Shown here: in pieces, positions 1 through 8,000 of the stretch
Layout of the letters: each line of letters starts with the position of its first letter
Numbering within the stretch: the first letter of the stretch is position 1
Notes under the pieces: model-generated
Seen by the model: the letters and a program-made list of their open reading frames with translations, nothing else
What the model was told of the DNA's origin: nothing
Databases searched by the model: none
Translations under genes and position numbers: made by a program
NCBI GenBank assembly: GCA_002746305.1
Contig: NVWV01000015.1
Location: 1 to 42,500 of the forward strand
Reading direction: 5' to 3'
DNA: 42,500 bases
Source: Bacteroidota bacterium
GTDB taxonomy: Bacteria; Bacteroidota; Bacteroidia; NS11-12g; UBA9320

Positions 1-183
1 TGCAACATAGAGATTTCCATTAGCATCTACTGCTATTGCTGCAGGTTTATAAAACTTGGCAGCTGTTCCGGTACCATCCACATAGCCTTGACTACTCCCA
101 GCTAAAGTGGTCACTTCTTGTGCTCTAGTTTCAAAAAATAAGAGACTCAAAAAAAGGACGGATAAAAATGTAATTTTTTTCAT
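1..183 (-). CDS. NHL-repeat (beta-propeller) secreted protein, N-terminal part only
   Basis: The reading frame starts at the ATG whose complement is at 181-183 and runs off the left edge, so only about 61 residues are visible. They begin with a signal peptide (MKKITFLSVLFLSLLFFETR, then AQ), so the protein is exported. Next come VTTLAGSSQGYVDGTG and FYKPAAIAVDANGNLYVA, the typical first blade of an NHL-repeat propeller. Bacteroidota proteins of this type are often large, secreted or surface-bound, and may end in a type IX sorting domain; that part lies outside the window. The substrate or partner cannot be inferred. A perfect 26-bp palindrome lies 38 bases upstream of the start and may control it. 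Confidence 0.8.
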   Translation of the reverse strand, partial: MKKITFLSVLFLSLLFFETRAQEVTTLAGSSQGYVDGTGTAAKFYKPAAIAVDANGNLYVA

Positions 184-220
184 GATTAAAATCTGCTATA
201 ATTATTTTGTACAGCAAATG

Positions 221-246
221 AACAGTCATGAAATTTCATGACTGTT
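221..246. promoter_or_regulatory. Perfect 26-bp palindrome upstream of the NHL-repeat gene
   Basis: The half-site AACAGTCATGAAA is followed directly by its exact reverse complement, with no spacer. No T-run follows on either strand, so a terminator is unlikely. The position, 38 bases upstream of the minus-strand NHL gene, and the absence of a loop suggest an operator for a dimeric DNA-binding protein. The regulator is unknown. Confidence 0.6.
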
Positions 247-261
247 ACACGTATGAAAATC

Positions 262-317
262 AGCGGATTCACACCATAAATACTATGGTGGCATTGCACC
301 TGACAGACTCCTTGTTC
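262..317 (+). repeat. Intergenic repeat, copy 1
   Basis: This segment begins AGCGGATTCACACCA and ends CTCCTTGTTC. It matches a second segment at 696-750 in the same orientation; the first 15 bases are identical and the rest is similar. This copy contains a 7-bp hairpin, CACCATA-aatac-TATGGTG. It has no coding potential that I can see. It looks like a dispersed intergenic element, but only two copies are visible here. Confidence 0.5.
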
Positions 318-407
318 TATTTTTATTACTAATTACACCACGACATTTGTTGTCATGCTGAGCGGCAGTCGAAATATGAACGACTAACCAAACTCAGCAG
401 ATGTCAT

Positions 408-434
408 AAAAAAAGCCGAGGATAAATCCCCGGC
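408..434 (-). terminator. Rho-independent terminator for the decayed minus-strand gene
   Basis: On the minus strand a GCCGGGGA / TCCTCGGC stem (one mismatch, short ATT loop) is followed by seven T residues. It lies about 45 bases beyond the stop codon of the sorting-domain remnant at 478, so it is probably that gene's original terminator. Confidence 0.65.
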
Positions 435-477
435 ATTCTTTGTACTGATTAAGAGTCAGAACTTATCAAAAGTAGTA

Positions 478-690
478 TTATTTTTTAATCGCTTTAACCT
501 GTTCGCTTCCTGAAGCAGTTGAGATAGTTATAAAGTACATCCCAGAATCTAGATTACTTAAATCCTACTTCAAAGACCCAAAGACTAAAACCTATTTTTT
601 CTCATGCTCAAGTATGTTATTATGTATATTATCATATAAACTGAGTACAAATAAATAGTCATAAATCCCTATGTTTACTACACTTGACCA
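478..690 (-). pseudogene. Remnant of a type IX secretion C-terminal sorting domain
   Basis: On the minus strand one frame ends DLSNLDSGMYFITIS, then TASGSEQVKAIKK and a stop at 478-480. This is the typical last half of a type A sorting domain (the LxxGMYxxxI pattern). The same frame continues upstream through two in-frame TAG codons (complement at 565-567 and 592-594) into FVLSLYDNIHNNILEHEKK, which resembles the preceding strand of such domains. No full protein precedes it. I read it as the surviving tail of a secreted-protein gene whose body has been deleted; the left-over terminator is at 408-434. The upstream limit near 690 is approximate. Confidence 0.6.
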
Positions 691-695
691 AAATG

Positions 696-750
696 AGCGG
701 ATTCACACCAGTGCACTCTAGCGGCATCGCACTCGATAGCCTCCTTATTC
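696..750 (+). repeat. Intergenic repeat, copy 2
   Basis: This begins AGCGGATTCACACCA, ends CTCCTTATTC, and is an imperfect direct repeat of 262-317. Together the two copies bracket the sorting-domain remnant and its terminator, a unit of about 490 bases. Function unknown. Confidence 0.5.
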
Positions 751-780
751 TTTTAATTTTATCATTTATCGGTAATTATT

Positions 781-826
781 GTCGTACGGAACGACCTGAT
801 AGTTATCGAGGTCTCACTCAAAGTGA
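781..826. repeat. Cluster of three small hairpins between the repeat and the TPR gene
   Basis: Three short inverted repeats follow one another: GTCGT-acgga-ACGAC (781-795), CCTGATA-gt-TATCGAGG (795-811, one bulged base) and TCACT-caa-AGTGA (814-826). They look like the palindromic spacer elements scattered through Bacteroidota genomes. No T-run follows, so I do not call a terminator. Confidence 0.4.
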
Positions 827-853
827 CTTCCTCAACTAAACTGATTTTCTTAT

Positions 854-861
854 TACATTTG
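854..861 (+). promoter_or_regulatory. Bacteroidota -7 box for the TPR lipoprotein gene
   Basis: TACATTTG matches the TAnnTTTG consensus exactly and ends only five bases before the ATG at 867. Transcription would start at or next to the start codon, giving a leaderless message. No clear -33 TTG is seen at the expected spacing. Confidence 0.5.
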
Positions 862-866
862 AAGCT

Positions 867-1640
867 ATGAAAAATCAATTATTCAAACTTCCCATTGTTT
901 TATTCATTTTAGTCATATTTATTTCTGGCTGTGACAAGCTATTTTCTGAAGTAAAAGCAATAGAAGAAAACCAGAAGGGTATTGATGCACTGAATGAGGG
1001 CAATAGTGAACAAAGCTTGATTCATTTTCACGCTGCAGCAGATTTAAATCCAGAGGACCCCGAAACAAAATCAACGATTTATAGAAACATAGCTTTGGCA
1101 CATGTAGATCTTACCAATGATGACTCTGCAGTATATTATCATAAAATGGCAGCAAATTGCTATGAACGGGGAGACTATTACTATTTACTAAACATGGCAG
1201 ATGCCGATCTTTATTCCGAAAACATAGGAGGAGCTTTAAGTAGACTGCTGAAAGCGAATGCAATTAACCCGAATGATGTAGGTTCTAACAACAGTCTTGG
1301 ATTAATCTACCTTGGAGAATATGATTACAAATACTATGATCTAGACAAAGCTCTCAAATACAATAAAAAGGCGTTTGACTTGAACGAAGATAGAATCACA
1401 GAACAAGTACTGGCCCAAACATACATTGCAATGGGAAACCACAACAAGGCGTTGTTTCATTTAGAGCATGTTTACAATGAATACCCAGGTATCCTCGACG
1501 ACTTATTGGAATTGGCCAAAGCCGAAATATTGTATGAAACGGATGCAGACCTCAATTTGACTTTTCAGCTTATAGAAGAACTGGATGCTAGTAAAAAAGA
1601 ACAGATTGAGGAGCTAAAAAACTCCATAAATACGCCTTAA
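867..1640 (+). CDS. TPR-repeat lipoprotein
   Basis: The 257-residue product begins with a lipoprotein signal peptide. A hydrophobic stretch ends in ISGC, so Cys22 is the likely lipidated residue and the protein should sit in a membrane facing the periplasm or surface. After it come helical repeats of the tetratricopeptide kind, with NP turns at regular spacing (DLNPEDPETKSTIYRNIALA, then KANAINPNDVGSNNSLGLIY, then KALKYNKKAFDLNEDR). TPR domains act as protein-binding scaffolds; the partner is not indicated. The gene stands alone, with its own promoter and terminator. The start is fixed by a promoter box five bases upstream. It is distinct from the TetR operon that follows. Confidence 0.75.
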   Translation: MKNQLFKLPIVLFILVIFISGCDKLFSEVKAIEENQKGIDALNEGNSEQSLIHFHAAADLNPEDPETKSTIYRNIALAHVDLTNDDSAVYYHKMAANCYERGDYYYLLNMADADLYSENIGGALSRLLKANAINPNDVGSNNSLGLIYLGEYDYKYYDLDKALKYNKKAFDLNEDRITEQVLAQTYIAMGNHNKALFHLEHVYNEYPGILDDLLELAKAEILYETDADLNLTFQLIEELDASKKEQIEELKNSINTP

Positions 1641-1668
1641 AGTTTTAACGACTATTTATTAATCTCAG

Positions 1669-1704
1669 AGGATCTATAGCTCACGGGCTAGAAGTCCTGT
1701 TTTT
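1669..1704 (+). terminator. Probable terminator of the TPR lipoprotein gene
   Basis: A 12-position stem runs from AGGATCTATAGC to GCTAGAAGTCCT, with two mismatches and a TCACGG loop, and is followed by GTTTTTAT. It lies about 30 bases after the stop codon. Confidence 0.5.
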
Positions 1705-1785
1705 ATATGAGCCCAGTCAGGCGTCTGAAAAGCATGCCTCATTAACTCACTCCACCAACTCGCATTATTTTCGACAAAAAACTCA

Positions 1786-1813
1786 GGAAACTATTTGCAT
1801 ATTAAAAGTTTCC
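1786..1813. promoter_or_regulatory. Inverted repeat over the TetR promoter, candidate operator
   Basis: GGAAACT and AGTTTCC form a perfect 7-bp inverted repeat with a 14-base spacer. The repeat contains the TTTG of the putative -33 box (1794-1797) and ends 6 bases before the -7 box. This is where an autoregulatory TetR dimer would be expected to bind. Binding is inferred. Confidence 0.5.
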
Positions 1814-1826
1814 GTCGTTTTCTTTG
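1794..1826 (+). promoter_or_regulatory. Probable promoter of the TetR-TolC-MFP-RND operon
   Basis: TTTG at 1794-1797 and TTTCTTTGCACC starting at 1819 resemble the -33 and -7 boxes of Bacteroidota promoters, 21 bases apart. The -7 box has T in place of the usual A at its second position. The predicted transcription start near 1833 lies downstream of the first possible TTG codon (1824), which favours the TTG at 1836. Confidence 0.45.
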
Positions 1827-1835
1827 CACCTCGGT

Positions 1836-2450
1836 TTGGAAGAATCATCAAAAATATTGCAAGGAGCAGCCAATCTTTTTATGCGAATAGGTATAAAGAG
1901 TGTGAGTATGGATGACATAGCTAGAGAACTAGGTATAAGTAAAAAAACGATATACAAACATTTCAAGGACAAAAAGGAACTTATAAGCAATGTCATCAAA
2001 TTTGATATTGACCAAGAAAAATGTCTTTGTGAAGACTGCTATAATTCTACTGAAAATGCTGTACAGCAAATGATAGATATCAGCAGACACATTAGTCACT
2101 CGCACAAGGATGTTAATCCTACTGTAATATACGACTTACAAAAATACTATCCTGAAGAATGGGCGATAATGGAAAATTTCAGAAATGATTTTGTACGTTC
2201 CGCTATCTTAAAAAACATAGAAAAAGGCCGTTTGGAGGGACTGTATAGAACAGACATTGAACCCGATATCATTGCTCTCATTTACATTACATTGATTAGT
2301 GGAATGATGCTACAACTTACAAAAAGTGATAATGACTACAACTTTGTAACACTACATAGACAAATGGTAAGCTATCACCTGAGTGGTATTTGTAACCAAA
2401 ATGGTAGAGAATATTTAGAACAACACATTAACGAAATAACGAACGAATGA
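1836..2450 (+). CDS. TetR/AcrR-family transcriptional regulator of the adjacent RND pump
   Basis: The N-terminal helix-turn-helix is clear (SMDDIARELGISKKTIYKHF, then KDKKELI). The rest is the helical ligand-binding and dimer domain, with the PTVIYDLQKYYPEEW signature common in Bacteroidota pump regulators. It is first in an operon with TolC, membrane fusion protein and RND genes; its stop overlaps the tolC-like start in ATGA. It presumably represses the operon and is released by a pump substrate. No ATG fits: the only in-frame ATG (1881) would cut helix 1. TTG at 1824 or 1836 is therefore the start; I chose 1836 because the promoter overlaps 1824. A C-x-C-x2-C cluster (CLCEDC) follows the DNA-binding domain. 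Confidence 0.85.
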   Translation: MEESSKILQGAANLFMRIGIKSVSMDDIARELGISKKTIYKHFKDKKELISNVIKFDIDQEKCLCEDCYNSTENAVQQMIDISRHISHSHKDVNPTVIYDLQKYYPEEWAIMENFRNDFVRSAILKNIEKGRLEGLYRTDIEPDIIALIYITLISGMMLQLTKSDNDYNFVTLHRQMVSYHLSGICNQNGREYLEQHINEITNE

Positions 2451-3784
2451 TGAAATACATTTTATCCCTTTCCCTAATTTTACTTTTGAGTACTGGATTT
2501 GCTCAGACGGGGGAAAAACTTGTACTAAGCCTTGAGAAAGCTCAAGAACTTGCTGTGCAAAACAACTACAATCTTAAAAATGCTCTATTGGATGTAAAAA
2601 ATGCAGAGTATCAGGTAGATGAAATCAAAAGCATGGGACTTCCACAAATCAGTGGAAGCGGCTCTTTTTCTAATAGCTACAAGATTCCGACAACCATCCT
2701 TCCTGGTGAAATAGTAGGTGCTCCTGCAGGTACCACAGTTGCAGTACAATTTGGCGTTCCATTTAACATGACTGGAACTGTGACCATGAATCAACTCCTC
2801 TTTGACGGCACATTCTTTTTAGGACTTAAAGCAGCTTCTGAGTTTGTAAATGTAAGTAAATTACTTACCTCTAAATCAGAAATAGATGTTAAAGAAGGTG
2901 TATTAAAAGCTTATTACATGGCTCTTATTGCAAATGATAACATTGGACAATTGGAATCAAGTCTTAAAAATATTCAGAAACTGAAAGATGAGACTAGAGC
3001 AATGTATGAAGCTGGTTTTGCTGAAAAACTGGATGTCGACCGAATGGTCCTTTCTGCATCTAATTTGGAGATCTCGATCAACAACCTAAAGAGTCAAGCT
3101 GAACTATCAAAGAAACTTCTTCTTAATAGTATGGGACTTGAAGTAAACCAAGAAGTTCAACTTACTTCGTCTCTACCTAAATTTACGAACACGAACTTTA
3201 TAGAAAACTATGGTTTAGAGTTCAGCACTGGCAACAGGATAGAATACAAGCTTCTAGAACAGCAACAAAAGCTTAATGAACTTGACTTAAAGAGATGGAA
3301 GATGGGTTATTTCCCTAGTCTGTATGGCTCCGTTAACTACGGTACTAGCACATTTGCAAATGACGGATCTTTTGGTGATCTAGGAAATGACTGGTATCCG
3401 CAGGGAATGGTTTCTCTAAGTTTAAGCGTACCCATTTTTGATGGTTTCAATAAAAAAGCTAAAATGAATCAAGTACGAGTTAGCATTTCAAAAACCGACA
3501 ATTCAATAGCTCAACTCACCAATGGCATAAACTTAGAAGTCAGTCAAGCGAGAACAGTTTACTCCAGTGCATTTAGATCATTAGAGTTACAGCAAAAAAG
3601 TCAAGAGCTTGCTGAATCCATCTACAATACAACCTCTATTAAATTCAAAGAAGGAGTAGGAAGCAGTTTTGAAATGATTACTGCAGAAAGTGATCTTACC
3701 AACGCAAAGACCAATTATTTAAATGCTTTATATGACCTCAGTGTCGCAAAAATAAACCTAGACAAAGCACTGGGAAATTTATAA
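2447..3784 (+). CDS. TolC-family outer-membrane efflux protein
   Basis: The 445-residue product is the outer-membrane channel of a tripartite efflux pump. A signal peptide ends at ...LLSTGFAQ. Two TolC-type halves follow, with long helices that build the periplasmic tunnel (LEKAQELAVQNNYNLKNA near the start; FKEGVGSSFEMITAESDLTN near the end, the usual second-repeat motif). Beta strands of the barrel lie around SLYGSVNYGTSTF and LSLSVPIFDGF. Its start overlaps the TetR stop by four bases, so translation is probably coupled. The fusion protein follows after 33 bases. Confidence 0.9.
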   Translation: MMKYILSLSLILLLSTGFAQTGEKLVLSLEKAQELAVQNNYNLKNALLDVKNAEYQVDEIKSMGLPQISGSGSFSNSYKIPTTILPGEIVGAPAGTTVAVQFGVPFNMTGTVTMNQLLFDGTFFLGLKAASEFVNVSKLLTSKSEIDVKEGVLKAYYMALIANDNIGQLESSLKNIQKLKDETRAMYEAGFAEKLDVDRMVLSASNLEISINNLKSQAELSKKLLLNSMGLEVNQEVQLTSSLPKFTNTNFIENYGLEFSTGNRIEYKLLEQQQKLNELDLKRWKMGYFPSLYGSVNYGTSTFANDGSFGDLGNDWYPQGMVSLSLSVPIFDGFNKKAKMNQVRVSISKTDNSIAQLTNGINLEVSQARTVYSSAFRSLELQQKSQELAESIYNTTSIKFKEGVGSSFEMITAESDLTNAKTNYLNALYDLSVAKINLDKALGNL

Positions 3785-3817
3785 AATCATTAACCAATAA
3801 AGACTAATCACATTCAT

Positions 3818-4957
3818 ATGAAAAATATATTACTAATCCTCACAGTACTGCTTGCCGCTAGTTGCGGTTCTACAAGTAAAGATGAACTTACTAAGAAGCG
3901 AGATGAGCTAGTTGAGAAAGAAAAAGAACTAGTCACCGTTAAGAAAGAAGTTCTAGAATTAAAAAAAGAGATTGAGAAATTGGATACAACTGCTCGTACA
4001 AACGCAATAGCAGTAATGGCAACAGAAATAAGTACTGGAGCTTTCAAAAACCCATTTCAAATACAAGGTCTAGTAGAGTCTGACAAAAATGTACTGGTAT
4101 CTCCGGAGGTGCCCGCAAAGTTAATGAAGATCTATGTAAGAGAAGGACAACGTGTATCTAAGGGACAAGTAATAGCTTCACTTGATGGTAGTACAGCAAG
4201 TTCTCAAATAGCAGAATTGGAAGGTGCTCTTAGTTTAGCTCGTACTAATTTTGAAAAGCAGCAAAGACTTTGGAAGCAAAAAATTGGCAGTGAAATGCAA
4301 TTTCTACAGGCTAAAAACCAGTATGAGAACTTGCAAAACAGCATAACTACAGCTCGTACCCAGCTTGGCAAATACTCTCTACGTGCTCCAATAAGTGGAA
4401 CTGTAGATGAGATAATGGCAAACGAAGGGGAATTGGTTGGTAGTCTAACTGGTGGCCCAGTAATGCGTATCGTGAATATGAGTGACATCAAAATAAAGGC
4501 TAATGTGTCTGAGAAATATCTTGGTCAACTTAAAAAAGGCCAGACGGTAAAGGTTAAGTTTCCATCTATAGGACTAGAAATGGAAGAGAAAGTATCAGCC
4601 ATAGGAAATGTGATAGATGCTAATAATAGAACATTTGTCATTTACATAAAACCATCCAAGAATCTAAGTCAGTTAAAACCAAACCTTTTGGCACTGATTA
4701 CCGCTTATGATTTTGAAGATAAAAACGCAATAAGTATCCCCACTAAGCTGGTAAGAACAGACGGCGAGAAGAATTTTGTTTACACCATAAAAACCAACGG
4801 AAGTAAAAAGGTAGTTGAAAAACGATTTATCGTAATAGAAAAACAATTCCCAAGCCAAACGGTAATAAAATCTGGACTAGAACCTGGAGATTTATTAATA
4901 ACAGAAGGAGTAAATAGTGTGATAGTAGGAGACGAAGTTAAGATAGTAACAGAGTAA
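3818..4957 (+). CDS. Efflux RND transporter periplasmic adaptor (membrane fusion) lipoprotein
   Basis: This links the inner-membrane RND permease to the TolC channel. It has a lipobox (LLAASC, Cys16), so it is anchored by lipid. Residues about 21-56 are strongly heptad-like and rich in K/E (DELVEKEKELVTVKKE), an extra N-terminal coiled coil ahead of the usual fold. A split lipoyl domain follows (KIYVREGQRVSKGQVIASLD and YSLRAPISGTVDEIMANEGE) around a helical hairpin, then beta-barrel and membrane-proximal domains. The length, 379 aa, is normal for the family. It is third in the TetR operon. Confidence 0.9.
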   Translation: MKNILLILTVLLAASCGSTSKDELTKKRDELVEKEKELVTVKKEVLELKKEIEKLDTTARTNAIAVMATEISTGAFKNPFQIQGLVESDKNVLVSPEVPAKLMKIYVREGQRVSKGQVIASLDGSTASSQIAELEGALSLARTNFEKQQRLWKQKIGSEMQFLQAKNQYENLQNSITTARTQLGKYSLRAPISGTVDEIMANEGELVGSLTGGPVMRIVNMSDIKIKANVSEKYLGQLKKGQTVKVKFPSIGLEMEEKVSAIGNVIDANNRTFVIYIKPSKNLSQLKPNLLALITAYDFEDKNAISIPTKLVRTDGEKNFVYTIKTNGSKKVVEKRFIVIEKQFPSQTVIKSGLEPGDLLITEGVNSVIVGDEVKIVTE

Positions 4958-5029
4958 GAATGACTCTTGATTTACAATTTAGGACAAAACTAAAAGTCCT
5001 TTATCATACATCTAAAATCAGCGAATAAA

Positions 5030-8000
5030 ATGAGTAAAGTAAAAGAAATCATAAAAGAATTTAAACTCACTACCTGGGCGGTAAACAACAAAACGAGTGT
5101 CTATGTTATCATGGCCATACTTTTGATTATAGGGTTTAAAAGCTATACGACTATGCCAAAGGAAAGTTTTCCAGAGGTAAAGCAGCCTATCATATTTGTA
5201 AACACTGCATATCCCGGCAACTCGCCTATTGATATAGAAAATCTGGTAACTCGGCCGATGGAAAAAGAAATAAACTCCATCACAGGACTCAAGAAACTAA
5301 CCTCTACGAGTATTCAAGATTTTTCTATCATCGTAGCAGAATTTGAGTTTTCTGTGGAGAATGAGAAAGCACTACAGGAAGTTAAAGATGCATTGGATAG
5401 AGCCAAAATGGACTTGCCTAATGATCTTCCTGCGGATCCATCAGTATCTGATATGAATTTCTCAGATTTTCCCGTAATGAATGTAAACGTTAGCGGAGAT
5501 TATAGTCAAGACAAGCTAAAAGAATACGCTGAATATCTTCAAGAGGAAATGGAGAACCTCTCAGAGGTATCTGCTGTTGACTTGAGTGGAATAACAGAAG
5601 AAGAGGTAGAAATATCGATAGACCGAGTAAAAATGGAAGCATTGGAGCTTTCGCTTTTTGATATAGAGCAAGCTATTGCCAATGAAAATGTGACGATGAG
5701 TGGTGGAGATATCAAGAGTATAGAGGGTGGAGATATCACGCGTAGAAATATAAGAATAGCTGGGGAATTCAAAGATTACAGAGACATAGAAAATGTTATT
5801 ATCAAAAATGAATTCCAGAAAATAGTATATCTTAGAGATATAGGAGAAGTAACCTTCGGACCCAAAGAACCTTTGAGTTTTGCAAGACTAAATGGGGAAC
5901 CCGTAGTAACGCTAGATATCAAAAAGAAAAGTGGAGGAAACCTCATAGCCGCAGCCGAAAAAATACAAGAGATTGTAAAAAAGGCCAAGCAGGATATTTT
6001 TCCGAAAGACCTAGAAGTAGTCATCACAAATGACCAAAGTGTACAAACCAGAAACATGGTAAACAACCTAGAAAACAGCATCATTATGGGTGTACTTTTG
6101 GTTGTAGGAGTCTTGATTTTCTTCCTTGGAGTACGCAACTCCCTATTTGTGGGAATAGCCATTCCGCTCTCTATGCTTATGGGTATCGCTATCCTAAATT
6201 ACAGTGGAACTACGCTCAATATGATGGTACTTTTCTCTTTGATACTTGCTCTTGGAATGCTGGTGGATAATGGAATTGTAATCGTAGAAAACGTCTATCG
6301 GCAATACACAGAGCGAGGCAAAACCAAAGACCGAGCATCCATAGAAGGTACTGGCGAAGTGGCTACAGCTATTATCGCATCTACAGCTACTACAGTCGCA
6401 GCATTTGTTCCATTAATGTTTTGGCCTAGTATGATGGGAGAATTTTTCAAGTATCTGCCTATCACACTTATCATTGTACTTTCTTCTTCACTTTTCGTAG
6501 CCTTAGTGGTTAACCCTGTACTTACCGCAGATTGGATTAAAACAGGAAATAGTGAAAAATCAAAAGCAAGTAAATTTTGGATACGTAACGGACTACTTAT
6601 CTTGGTTGGCATTCTTCTTTACTTCATTGGTTCTCCATTATTGGGCGGACTATTTATAGCAACAGTGATAATATCTATTGTAAATAGATTTGTCTTGACA
6701 CCTGGTGGCAACTATTTTATGGCAAACGTAATGCCACGCATAGAAAATAAATATGCTCAATTTATTCGGTTTGCATTGAGTGGAAAAAACCCGATTTTCT
6801 TTCTAATTGGTATCTTTGTTTTCTTTGGATTAACGTTATTTTTATTTAGTGTAAAAACACCACCTGTTGTGTTTTTCCCAGATAGTCAGCCTAACTATGT
6901 CAATGTGTTCATAGAAACTCCACTGGGCACAGATATAGAAAAAACCAATAGAATTACCAAGAAACTAGAAGCTCTAATAATGCCGGCTATCGCAAATGAT
7001 AGTGCTATTGTAGAAGCTGTACTAGCTCAAGTAGGAGAAAAAACCGCAGACCCCAATGGAGGCGGAGGAGCCATGGGAGGTTCATCTCCCAACAAAGCTC
7101 GTATTACTATTTCATTTTTGGAGTACGAAAAAAGAGTATTCCTCTCTGAAACAAGTACAAGCCAAATTATGAAAAACATAAAAAAGGCTTGTGCAGATTT
7201 CCCTGAGGCACAGCTTACTTTTGGTAAAGATAACATGGGGCCACCTGCTGGAAAACCTATCAATTTGGAAGTAAAAGGAGAAGACTATAACACCTTAATA
7301 AGTGAAGTAGAGAAAATAAAGAAGATAATGGAAGCTGCCAATATTCCTGGAGTTGACCAACTCAAAACAGACCTAGAGCTTGGCAAGCCAATACTGGAAG
7401 TGTCTATAAATCAAGAATCTGCACGTAGGTTTGGACTAAGTACACGTCAGATAGCAGGAACTATTCGTACAGCATTACTTGGTAAAGAAATATCCAAATA
7501 CAAAGAAGGAGAAGACGACTACGAGATACAACTTAGATTCAAAGACGAGTACAGATATAACCTAGAAAATCTACTCAATACACGTATCACATTCCGAAAT
7601 CCTGCCAATGGTAAGATAAGTCAAGTACCTATAAGTGCTGTAGCAAGTGTAGCCTACAATTCTACCTATGGTTCTGTCAAAAGAAAAGATATGGATAGAG
7701 TTATTACTATATATTCAGAAGTAGAAGAAGGAGCCAATGCAAATGCCATTGTAGGTAAATTCAAAGAACTACTTGCCGACCACGAAATAAAATCTGGATA
7801 CGAATTTAAGTTTACAGGAGAGCAAGAAGAACAAGATGATTCCATGGCATTCCTGGGAGGAGCTATGTTGTTGGCTATGTTCTTTATCTTCCTCATTATT
7901 GTGACCCAGTTTAACTCTGTAGCAGGACCATTTATCATTATGCTATCTGTAGTATTTAGTACCATAGGTGTGCTCTTGGGTTTCTCACTTACAGGTACCA

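Noticed and set aside
262..317. tRNA-like or small-protein reading of the intergenic repeat
   Set aside because: The short frame starting ATGAAAATCAGCGGATTC stops at once, the second copy does not preserve it, and no cloverleaf can be drawn.
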